A stretch of 6,198 nt of DNA, taken from the NCBI GenBank assembly GCA_050742155.1, contig JBOGFC010000148.1:1-6198 (forward strand), given 5' to 3'. The notes below the pieces were generated by a model. That model made no database searches, had not been told where the DNA came from, and was given only the letters and a program-made list of their open reading frames with translations. The stretch is from JBOGFC01 sp050742155. Its GTDB lineage: Bacteria > Actinomycetota > Acidimicrobiia > Spongiisociales > JALYHC01. Shown here in pieces: positions 1-5,815 of the stretch. The translations under genes were made by a program, and so were the position numbers. Positions within the stretch are counted from its first letter, which is position 1; each line of letters opens with the position of its first letter.

Positions 1-1
1 G

Positions 2-94
2 GTCGTCAAGGTGGTCGCCTTCATCGAGGACTACAACAGCCGAGCCAAGCCCTTCCGCTGGACCTACGAGGGCAAGCCTCTCAAGGCGGCCTGA
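2..94 (+). CDS. C-terminal end of an IS630-family transposase (5' part outside the window)
   Basis: The first 30 codons of the window, read from base 2, end at a TGA at 92-94. The peptide contains FIEDYNSRAKPFRWTYEGKP, which matches the conserved tail of IS630-family DDE transposases (an I-x-x-Y-N segment followed by K-P-F-R-W-T-Y and G-K-P-L). In that family the protein cuts and pastes its own insertion sequence at TA dinucleotides, and this tail follows the last catalytic acidic residue. The catalytic core lies outside the window, so I cannot say whether the gene is intact. It runs convergently towards the cyclase gene that ends at 210. Family assignment rests on this short but characteristic tail only. 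Confidence 0.8.
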   Translation, partial: VVKVVAFIEDYNSRAKPFRWTYEGKPLKAA

Positions 95-126
95 GATCAC
101 CGAAGGACTTACGCGCGCCAGCACTA
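95..126 (+). mobile_element. Probable right end of the IS630-type insertion sequence
   Basis: The transposase stop is followed within about 30 bases by a short GC-rich stretch ending in gcgcgccagcacta. IS630-type elements end shortly after the transposase stop in a terminal inverted repeat next to a TA target, so the boundary is probably at the TA at 125-126, or at the TA at 129-130. The left end is outside the window, so the inverted repeat cannot be checked; the boundary is inferred. Confidence 0.4.
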
Positions 127-209
127 GGTATCTCAGTTCCTCCCCCCAGGAGGCCCGAAGAGCCGACGTTGGGGAGAGCCGGCGAAGTCAGGGGTCGGGC
201 ACAGCGTGG

Positions 210-2984
210 TTACCCATGCCGCGGCCGGGTGATCCAGCCGGCTAGTTGATCGAGGGGGATGTCGTGTCCCTCCGCCTTGAGCCTCTCCAACTCGGCGGCT
301 CCCAGCCGATGGCGGAGTGACTCCTCCACCTGCCTCTGCTCTCGGCGCTGGCTGGGGGCGAGGAGGCGCCGCTCCTCCGCCAGCCGATTGAAAATCCCTA
401 GCCCCCTGGCTGCTGCCGCCGAATCACCGGCGTTGGATTCGAGCGTTACCCGGTCCACCAACAGCTCGAGCATGTCGACTCCCGCTCCGAAGTTGGGGTC
501 GGCCAGGGCGGCTGCTGCGTTGACCAGAAACAGGTCCCACCCGAGGTCGGGGTCGCCCAGCAGCGCGTAGGTTGCGCCCACCGAGGCCCGCAACCGGGCG
601 GCCACGGTGGGAACTCCGGCCGCCTCCGCCTGCCGGCTCGCCTCGTCTAGATGAGCGAGTGCCTGGCGGGGGTCGCCGATCGATCGTTCGGTGAATCCAG
701 CCTGCCTGTAGGCGTCCAACAGGCGAACAGGGGAGCCGAGACCTTGGGCCAGTTCCAACCCTTGTTGATACCACTGCCGGGCCGCCTCCAGGTCACCACC
801 TTGGCCGGCCGCCACGCTGAGGTTGCCCAACACCACCGACATGGCGGACAGGTCGCCGATTCGCCGGGCTAGTTCTAATGCCTCTTCGTTGAGCTGGCGG
901 TTGCGGTCCCAATTGTCGACGAACTCCATGGCCACCCCGAGGTTGATAAGAGCAGAGGCGAGGTGAGAGCCATTGGACTCATCACCTCCGGCAACGTCTG
1001 CTCGGAAGAACTCCAACGCCTGCTCCAGGAGGACAATCGCTCGAGCGATGTCCAGACGGAAGATTGCGAGCGTGCCGGCACCCAGCAATGCTCTGGCACG
1101 CACCGCCTGATCCACCTCTTGACCAGCCGACAACACTCGCTCCAGCCACTCGCGCCCCTCATCCACCCGGTACCGGAACCACCAATAGCGCCACAATGCT
1201 CCCGCGAACCGCATCGCCGTCTCGGTTCGCCCCGTCTCCATCGTCCACTCGAATGCCTGACGGAGGTTGTCCAGTTCCAGGTCGAGCCGGGGTAGCCATT
1301 CGGCCTCCTTCCTTCCCCGGAGGAAGGGCTCGGCGGCCTCGGCTAGCTCGAGGAAGTAGTCGGCATGGGCCGCCCGCACCTCTTCGGTGGCTCCGGATTC
1401 GGCCAGACGCTCCCGCCCGTACTGGCGGATGGTCTCCAGCAGCCGGTAGCGGGTGTCGAACAGGTTGGGCTCGGTCGTCACCAGCGACTTGTCGACCAAA
1501 CGGGGAATCAGGTCCAAAACGTCCAGCGCTTCGCTGCCGGTACCGGTACCGGTCCGCTCCGCCGCCTCCAGCGAGAAGCTGCCCGGAAATACCGACAGAC
1601 GGCACAAGAACCGCCGCTCCTCCCCGTCGAGCAGCTCGTAGGACCAGCCGATGGCCGCTTCCAGGGTGCGCTGGCGGGGGAGGGCGGTGCGACTGCCACC
1701 GGTCAGCAGCCGGAATCGCTGATCGAGATGGGAGGCGATCTGGCGGGGAGAGAAGCTGCGCAATCGGGCGGTGGCCAGCTCCAGGGCCAGTGGCAAGCCG
1801 TCCAGCCGTCGGCAGATCTCCAGCACCGGCCCCAGGTCGTCGGCACCGATCCGGAACCCGGGGAGGGCCGCCTCGCCCCTCTCGGCGAACAGCCGCACCC
1901 CGTCGAAGCGGAGTGCCTCAACGATAGAGATGTCCCCTTCTCTTGCCGGAACCCCCATCGGCGGTACCGGGTAAGCCACCTCGCCAGCCACCCCTAAGAG
2001 CTCCCGGCTGGTCACCAAGAACCGGACCGTGGGAGTCTGGGCCAATATGGCGACGGTCAGTTCGGCCACTGTCGCCAGGAGGTGTTCGGAGTTGTCGACC
2101 ACCAACAGTGCTTCTTTGATGCGGAGATGTTCGATCAGGGTGGTCAAGAGCGGACGATCTGGCTGCTCGCCTACCGCCAAAGCTGCGGCGGTTGTGGTCA
2201 GCACCAGCTCGGGATCGGTGAGCGCCCCCAGCTCCACCAACCACACCCCACCTCGGAACTCGGCGGCCAGGTCGGCAGCGGTCTGGAGCGCCAGCCGGGT
2301 CTTGCCAGAACCGCCCACCCCGCTGAGGGTGACCAGCCGGCTGCCACGGACCAGCTTGCCGACCTCGGCCAGCTCCTGATCACGACCCACGAAGCCGGTG
2401 GCCTGTATCGGCAGGTTGTTGGGGATCGTCGTCAGGGTCCGGAGCCGGGGGGTCTCAGCGCGGAGACCCTCGGCCTTTACCCAGAAGATCCGCTCCGCCC
2501 GGTCGAGATCCCGCAGCCGGTGTTCACCCAGGTCGACGAGTTCCACCCCGGTGGGTAGTTGGTCGGCGAGAAGTTGCTGGGTGGCGAGGGACACCAGTAC
2601 CCGGCCGCCGTCGCCGGCGGCGAGCAGACGGGCCACTCGGTTGAGGGGAGGTCCGAAGTAGTCACCTTCCCGCTCCTGGGCGGTGCCGGTGTGGAGGGCG
2701 GCCCGGACCACGATCGATCCGATCCCTGGGAAAGAGGTGCCGGTCAGCTCCCGCTGGATGTTGACGGCGGCGGCCAGAGCGTCAGAGGGGTAGTCGAAGA
2801 TCGCCAGCATCCCGTCACCGGTGTGTTTGAACGCCCGGCCGTGTCTTGCTTCGATCGCCCGGCGCAAGATGGCATCGTGATCGGGCAAGGCCTGCTTCAT
2901 CGCTTCCGGGTCGATTTGCCACAGCCGGGTGGAGCCGACAATGTCGGTGATCAGGAAGGTAGCGACGGCGGGGGCAACACTCAC
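210..2984 (-). CDS. Adenylate-cyclase / NB-ARC (STAND) ATPase / TPR-like signalling protein
   Basis: A 924-residue cytoplasmic protein with no signal peptide or membrane segment. Residues 8-170 form a class III nucleotide cyclase domain: metal ligands D14 (FLITDIVGST) and D57 (FKHTGDG), adenine-selecting K53 and D108, and transition-state residues N115 and R119 (NRVARL). All six canonical positions are present, so it should make cAMP from ATP. Residues 196-530 are a STAND ATPase: Walker A GVGGSGKTR (222-230), Walker B LLVVDN ending in D297-N298, a sensor arginine in TSRE (R327), GLPLA (396-400), then a winged-helix segment near 440-530. Residues about 540-880 are TPR-like amphipathic helices, a likely ligand or partner surface. 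Unlike many related actinobacterial regulators there is no LuxR-type HTH; the protein ends in RPRHG. The start is GTG: an in-frame stop lies at 3024-3026, and the next Met (M29) would lose D14. No Shine-Dalgarno is visible, so the mRNA may be leaderless. It is a single-gene unit. Confidence 0.93.
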   Translation of the reverse strand: MSVAPAVATFLITDIVGSTRLWQIDPEAMKQALPDHDAILRRAIEARHGRAFKHTGDGMLAIFDYPSDALAAAVNIQRELTGTSFPGIGSIVVRAALHTGTAQEREGDYFGPPLNRVARLLAAGDGGRVLVSLATQQLLADQLPTGVELVDLGEHRLRDLDRAERIFWVKAEGLRAETPRLRTLTTIPNNLPIQATGFVGRDQELAEVGKLVRGSRLVTLSGVGGSGKTRLALQTAADLAAEFRGGVWLVELGALTDPELVLTTTAAALAVGEQPDRPLLTTLIEHLRIKEALLVVDNSEHLLATVAELTVAILAQTPTVRFLVTSRELLGVAGEVAYPVPPMGVPAREGDISIVEALRFDGVRLFAERGEAALPGFRIGADDLGPVLEICRRLDGLPLALELATARLRSFSPRQIASHLDQRFRLLTGGSRTALPRQRTLEAAIGWSYELLDGEERRFLCRLSVFPGSFSLEAAERTGTGTGSEALDVLDLIPRLVDKSLVTTEPNLFDTRYRLLETIRQYGRERLAESGATEEVRAAHADYFLELAEAAEPFLRGRKEAEWLPRLDLELDNLRQAFEWTMETGRTETAMRFAGALWRYWWFRYRVDEGREWLERVLSAGQEVDQAVRARALLGAGTLAIFRLDIARAIVLLEQALEFFRADVAGGDESNGSHLASALINLGVAMEFVDNWDRNRQLNEEALELARRIGDLSAMSVVLGNLSVAAGQGGDLEAARQWYQQGLELAQGLGSPVRLLDAYRQAGFTERSIGDPRQALAHLDEASRQAEAAGVPTVAARLRASVGATYALLGDPDLGWDLFLVNAAAALADPNFGAGVDMLELLVDRVTLESNAGDSAAAARGLGIFNRLAEERRLLAPSQRREQRQVEESLRHRLGAAELERLKAEGHDIPLDQLAGWITRPRHG

Positions 2985-3701
2985 GGCATCGAAGGCTAAG
3001 CCGTAGAGGAGACCCGCGCCTTTTTACCGCACGCCGGCGGGAATCCGCACCGTCTGGTAGAAGGGACGAGCACTGGCAGCAGGGGACCGTGTTCCCTCGA
3101 CGGATTGGCGCATTCCCCGACCGATGTACCGCCGGCTTGGGGGATCCCCACCACCTCACCTCGAACCAACCGCCGTCCAGGGCCACGCCATTAACGAGGG
3201 TTTCGGCCCGGTGGCGACCCGGGTAGGGACGAGCACGCCGTCGACTCGGGGCCGGCACTGGCCCGACTCCAAGTTGTCGGCGTCGCGGAATCTGATCGAA
3301 ACCTGATCGGCCGGCCGGTTAGGCACGCTGGCCGCGCGAACCCGACCTGGTCGGAAAACGCGGCGTCCACCATCTCGCGACATCCGCCGGAGCTACCAGA
3401 GCGAACTAGGAGGAGAGGCATCCACTTCGGGCCAGAGACCGACCTCGCGACCACCTACAGCGGAGAGCAAACCCCGCGAACCGGTATAGCGACTTCTGAT
3501 TCCCGGTCAAAAGACCTCGCTGATCACAATGCGTGTCGTCTTCGAATCACTTGGACTGATGGGTCGCCGCAATGAGTTGCTCCACGCCGACGGAGGATCC
3601 CACGCAGCACGCCTGTGCAGAGTGGGATCAGCCGGCGATCAGAGGCCAAGCCAAGGGATATCCTCGTAAGCCAGAAATGGCCTTCTACCAGGCCTTTCGC
3701 G
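2985..3701. other. Intergenic stretch with no supportable gene
   Basis: About 700 bases between the cyclase start and the att repeat. Short open frames occur on both strands, but they overlap one another, have no recognisable domain and mostly no ribosome binding site. One - strand frame (2815-3258) even runs into the cyclase coding sequence in another frame. The part nearest 2985 must hold the cyclase promoter. A weak TAnnnT box (TAGCCT on the - strand, 2993-2998) sits 8 bases before the GTG, at leaderless -10 spacing, but there is no convincing -35. A 12-base direct repeat lies at 3062-3073 and 3225-3236. Confidence 0.6.
3062..3236. repeat. 12-bp direct repeat upstream of the cyclase gene
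   Basis: The sequence agggacgagcac occurs exactly at 3062-3073 and again at 3225-3236, 163 bases apart, in the non-coding DNA upstream of the cyclase gene. On the gene's own strand it reads GTGCTCGTCCCT. The repeat is seen directly. A role as paired operator sites is only a guess, and in GC-rich DNA a 12-base match may be chance. Confidence 0.3.
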
Positions 3702-3744
3702 GCACGCCCGGAGGGACTCGAACCCCCAACCTCCTGATCCGTAG
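3702..3744 (-). repeat. Truncated tRNA-Arg 3' half: attachment-site repeat (attR-like)
   Basis: These 43 bases are identical to 5740-5782 and lie in the same orientation. All but the outermost base (3703-3744) equals the 3' 42 nt of the intact tRNA-Arg(ACG). The match begins exactly at C32, the first base of the anticodon loop, and runs through the variable loop and T-arm to discriminator base G73. The 5' half of a tRNA is missing: on the tRNA 5' side the match stops at 3745, where anticodon-stem base A31 should be. This is the copy expected at the far end of an element that integrated by recombination in the anticodon loop. A translation of this stretch gives peptides such as GGSSPSGRA, an artefact of tRNA sequence. 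Confidence 0.85.
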
Positions 3745-3754
3745 ATCCCCAAGC

Positions 3755-3784
3755 GGTGTCCGTGGGTGTCCGCAGGCGTCTATC
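3755..3784 (+). repeat. Three 10-bp tandem units beside the att copy (possible integrase arm sites)
   Basis: Starting 11 bases inside the island from the att fragment, the sequence reads GGTGTCCGTG, GGTGTCCGCA, GGCGTCTATC, with units beginning at 3755, 3765 and 3775. The first two share GGTGTCCG exactly; the third is diverged. The 10-base spacing puts the units on the same face of the helix. Short direct repeats near attP are known as arm-type or accessory binding sites for integrases and excisionases, which would suit the location. The repeats are seen; their role is inferred. Confidence 0.4.
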
Positions 3785-3796
3785 TAGCTTGAAGCG

Positions 3797-4015
3797 GGGG
3801 CTTCTCAGCCCACCGACGTCCAGCGCCGTACCCACGATTCCATCGCGGATGGCTCCCGACTTGGCTCCCAGGTCTTGGTCCGGGTCGGCGACGGCGGCTC
3901 GTCGACGACGTCACACGTCGGGTGGATGGTGTCCGATACAGGCGTAGATGAATAGTCCCGCCGTGACCATCGTCCCACCGGCGCCATCGCCGGGGACCAC
4001 CGCCAGAGACACCAT
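3797..4015 (-). pseudogene. Possible decayed C-terminal fragment of a tyrosine recombinase (integrase)
   Basis: One - strand frame reads AGLFIYACIGHHPPDV, then an in-frame TGA (3911-3913), then RRRRAAVADPDQDLGAK and about 20 more residues ending near IVGTALDVGG. In tyrosine recombinases the box II region has (L)GH followed ten residues later by the nucleophilic Tyr, as GHxxxxxTxxxYAHV. Here IGH is followed by TGA at the +6 position, where Thr is common, and by Arg (codon 3899-3901) where Tyr belongs, with AAVAD in place of AHV. No HxLR box is recognisable upstream. The frame points at the att fragment about 60 bases beyond its end, where actinobacterial integrase genes often sit. The short match could be chance. 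If real, it is inactive. Confidence 0.33.
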
Positions 4016-4129
4016 CCGCTTAACAAATGACGGCCACCTCTGCGGATAGCGCAGGCTCAAGCCGCGGTCGTTGGCTGAGTCTTGACCACGGCGCCAAGGT
4101 AGCCGTCGCGTGGCATGGGAGAGCAAAGT

Positions 4130-4534
4130 TCACTCGCCCGGGTAGGTGCCGAACGACCAGAGGATGCCTTCGGGATCACGCACCGTGAAACCCCGCGACC
4201 CGTAGTCCTCGTCCCGCAGACTCCTCACAACCTCTGCCCCGGCGGCCGTGGCCGACTCGTAGAGGGCATCGGGGTCGTCACATACCACGTACACCGAGTC
4301 GTTGCCCGGGAGCCGGGTGCCGAACGGGGTGTCATCTTTGCCAGCGGAGCCGAACATGATCCCAGGTCCGCCGGGCCACCGCATCTCACCGTGTTCGATG
4401 ATCGAGGGGTCGCCGTCGCGGGCGATGACCGCCGTCTCCTCGAGCCCGAAGGCCGCTTTGAGGAACTCCATCTCGGCGCGGGCGTCCCGGAAGCTGAAGA
4501 CGGGCCAGACGGCTGACGGTTTGGTGTTGCTCAT
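4130..4534 (-). CDS. VOC-superfamily (glyoxalase / PhnB-like) protein
   Basis: A 134-residue soluble protein of the usual length for one vicinal-oxygen-chelate fold built from two beta-alpha-beta-beta-beta modules, about residues 8-63 and 78-131. The C-terminal half carries the signature of this group: AGAEVV (98-103), then DEDYGSRGFTVRDPEGILWS (108-127), where E122 sits at a usual metal-ligand position. No His is present in the first strand (WPVFSFRD), so classical glyoxalase I ligation is not evident; relatives include lyases, dioxygenases, and resistance or binding proteins, and the substrate cannot be named. The ATG at 4532-4534 was chosen because family similarity starts there; the longer open frame upstream only overlaps the AraC coding sequence. 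It begins 13 bases after the AraC stop with a weak GAGA as ribosome site, so the two genes are very probably one operon with coupled translation. Confidence 0.9.
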   Translation of the reverse strand: MSNTKPSAVWPVFSFRDARAEMEFLKAAFGLEETAVIARDGDPSIIEHGEMRWPGGPGIMFGSAGKDDTPFGTRLPGNDSVYVVCDDPDALYESATAAGAEVVRSLRDEDYGSRGFTVRDPEGILWSFGTYPGE

Positions 4535-4547
4535 GGTCTCATTGTGG

Positions 4548-5375
4548 CTACGTCGTCGCCGGTTCGTCTTGGACAATTGGAATATCCCCGGCGGCCAGCT
4601 CCACCGGAGTGCATCCCGCGAGTTTGGCGAAGTCACGGTGGAGGTGGGCCTGGTCGTAGTACCCGGTGGCGACGGCAATCTGCGCGATCGACCGGAAGGG
4701 AGGCCTCTTCAGCAGTATCCCGCAGGCCCGGTCGAAGCGGATCAGCCGCGCCGCCCGCTTCGGACCGAGGCCGAACTCCTGGGTGAAGCGCTGACGAAGG
4801 TGCTGCCGGCTGTAGCCGACTTCTGCGGCCAGGTCGGCGACGGGGACCCGGCCGCCGGAGCGGACCAGGATCCTCCAGGCCTCGGCCAGTTCGGGTGCCA
4901 CGGTCCGTTGGCCAAGGAGCCGGGTGAGGACGTGGTCGCAGGCGGCGAACCTCGCGTCCCAGTCGTCGGTCTCGTGGAGCCGTTCCGAGAGCTGGGCCCC
5001 GTAGCTCCCGACGACCTCCTCGGCCTCGAGCGACAGGTGCCACAGCTCGGATGCCGGGTGTCCCAGCAGCGTCCGCGCTCCCAGCGGGGAGAACAGCACC
5101 GACACCCCCTCCTGGTTGCCGTCCTGGGCGATCAGCGCTGGCGTGTCGTGGAGACCAGCGAGCACTGCCCGGTAGCTCCGGGGAGCCCGGCTCCGGTCGG
5201 TCTGAGAGACGATGTCGATCTCGGGACCGATGCTGAAGATGAGCGTCATGTTCCGCGAAGGCAGACCGCGGTGGAGCCCAGGAGGCTGGCCGAGGAGGCG
5301 ATACCCGACATATCGACCGACGTAGGGTCGCAGGCCGGGAGCCGGCTCTCTGGTCACCCACTGTGCAACGGCCAT
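4548..5375 (-). CDS. AraC/XylS-family transcriptional regulator
   Basis: A 275-residue DNA-binding regulator. The N-terminal part (about 1-150, starting AVAQWVTREPAPGLRPYVGR) resembles the sensor domain common in AraC-type proteins of this size, but its ligand is unknown. The C-terminal part (about 165-262) is the double helix-turn-helix domain. HTH 1 is at about 177-199 (VADLAAEVGYSRQHLRQRF), followed by the linker helix RLIRFDRACGIL. HTH 2 is at about 228-250 (SIAQIAVATGYYDQAHLHRD), followed by the family's F-x-x-x-x-G-x-T-P signature (FAKLAGCTP). The ATG at 5373-5375 fits the usual family start. A GAGG lies only two bases upstream, and a TAnnnT box (TAGTCT) ends six bases before the ATG, so the transcript may be leaderless. 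It is followed at once by the VOC gene, its likely target along with its own promoter. Both HTHs look intact. Confidence 0.93.
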   Translation of the reverse strand: MAVAQWVTREPAPGLRPYVGRYVGYRLLGQPPGLHRGLPSRNMTLIFSIGPEIDIVSQTDRSRAPRSYRAVLAGLHDTPALIAQDGNQEGVSVLFSPLGARTLLGHPASELWHLSLEAEEVVGSYGAQLSERLHETDDWDARFAACDHVLTRLLGQRTVAPELAEAWRILVRSGGRVPVADLAAEVGYSRQHLRQRFTQEFGLGPKRAARLIRFDRACGILLKRPPFRSIAQIAVATGYYDQAHLHRDFAKLAGCTPVELAAGDIPIVQDEPATT

Positions 5376-5709
5376 GACCTCAGACTATCGAGGAAGTGGC
5401 GGCTCGCCCAGGGCACACCACGGGGGCCGGCTCGTCGAGGGCCGCCAGCACGGTCGTCGCCGTCCGGCTCCGCACCCCTTTCCAACCCGCGGTACTCGAA
5501 CGTGCGCACCTCGCGGCTACGTGGTCCAAGCTGGCATCCTCCGCGAGGCTCGCCGTCGACCTGTTCCGTCCGACGCGTGGATCAACCAGCCGCTCATGCG
5601 GTCCGCCGGGTCCAAACCCGATCGACGCTGGCGGTAGGTGACTGGATGGGTCCGAAGAATGGCTCCCACGGCATGGCCTCGGCCGGGCAGGCGAATCCGC
5701 TAAGCGCCG
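5376..5709. other. Intergenic stretch upstream of the AraC gene, no supportable gene
   Basis: About 330 bases inside the island. Overlapping + strand open frames (5374-5637, 5396-5641 and the tail of a frame starting at 4302) show no recognisable domain, no good ribosome site and arginine/proline-rich composition typical of GC-rich shadow frames. The end near 5375 should hold the AraC promoter and its operator. I see no clear inverted-repeat operator. Confidence 0.55.
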
Positions 5710-5733
5710 AAACCCCTGCCTGAGCAGGGACTT
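5710..5733 (-). terminator. Hairpin downstream of tRNA-Arg, probable terminator
   Basis: Beginning eight bases after the tRNA 3' end (which is at 5741), the - strand reads AAGTCCCTGC TCAG GCAGGGGTTT. It folds into a 10-bp stem with a TCAG tetraloop: six perfect pairs (CCCTGC/GCAGGG), then two G-T wobbles and two A-T pairs. The 3' arm ends in GTTT followed by CGG, so the T-run is short. It lies at the island's boundary and probably ends the tRNA transcript, and it would shield the AraC-VOC operon from tRNA transcription. Confidence 0.55.
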
Positions 5734-5739
5734 TACTTA

Positions 5740-5782
5740 GCACGCCCGGAGGGACTCGAACCCCCAACCTCCTGATCCGTAG
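5740..5782 (-). repeat. att repeat copy inside the intact tRNA-Arg gene (attL-like)
   Basis: This is the second copy of the 43-base repeat at 3702-3744, identical throughout. It covers the anticodon loop to the 3' end of the tRNA plus one flanking base. Since the copy next to the island completes a functional tRNA, integration would have preserved the tRNA gene, as tRNA-targeting elements do. Confidence 0.8.
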
Positions 5783-5815
5783 TCAGACGCTCTATCCAAA
5801 TTGAGCTACGGGCGC
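5741..5815 (-). tRNA. tRNA-Arg (anticodon ACG)
   Basis: A 75-nt complete cloverleaf on the - strand. The acceptor stem is GCGCCCG/CGGGCGT (seven pairs, first pair G-U) and the D-stem is GCTC/GAGC with loop AATTTGGATA. The anticodon stem is TCTGA/TCAGG with loop CTACGGA, giving anticodon ACG. The variable loop is AGGTT. The T-stem is GGGGG/CCCTC with loop TTCGAGT, and the discriminator is G73. ACG is the standard arginine anticodon, normally edited to ICG to read CGU, CGC and CGA. The 3' CCA is not encoded (cta follows), so it must be added after transcription. The 3' half of this gene is duplicated at 3703-3744. Confidence 0.97.

Larger units (their letters stand above)
3745..5739. mobile_element. 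Small tRNA-Arg-integrated island bounded by 43-bp att repeats, apparently defective
   Basis: The segment between the two copies of the tRNA-Arg 3' half has a repeat-to-repeat period of 2,038 bp. It starts directly downstream of the intact tRNA's 3' end and ends at the duplicated fragment, the usual arrangement for tyrosine-recombinase elements inserted in tRNA genes. It contains an AraC regulator, a VOC-fold protein, att-proximal 10-bp repeats and a possible integrase relic, but no intact integrase, excisionase, replication or transfer gene. It is therefore a deletion remnant, or an element moved in trans that depends on another element's integrase. That the repeats are functional att sites is inference from identity, orientation and sub-location in the tRNA. 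Confidence 0.6.

Noticed and set aside
139..153. CCTCC/GGAGG hairpin between the transposase and the cyclase stop as a terminator
   Set aside because: The stem is only five pairs and neither strand has a following T-run.
1064..1997. Overlapping + strand open frames of 287 and 210 codons opposite the cyclase-STAND gene
   Set aside because: They are arginine/proline/glutamine-rich shadows of a well-supported coding sequence on the other strand.
2815..3258. A 147-codon - strand open frame upstream of the cyclase gene
   Set aside because: Its 3' part overlaps the cyclase coding sequence out of frame, and its own upstream part has no recognisable domain or ribosome site.
3001..3700. CRISPR array or further RNA gene in the long intergenic region
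   Set aside because: No regularly spaced repeats and no cloverleaf or rRNA-like segment could be found there.
3524..3835. Open frames across the att fragment (- strand 3524-3835, + strand 3572-3787)
   Set aside because: Their recognisable peptides (GGSSPSGRA, GGTRTPNLLIRR) are translations of the tRNA 3' half, a common misannotation; the rest shows no domain.
4302..5723. A 473-codon + strand open frame opposite the AraC and VOC genes
   Set aside because: It is antisense to two genes with clear protein motifs, has no recognisable domain, and is the kind of long open frame GC-biased codons create on the opposite strand.
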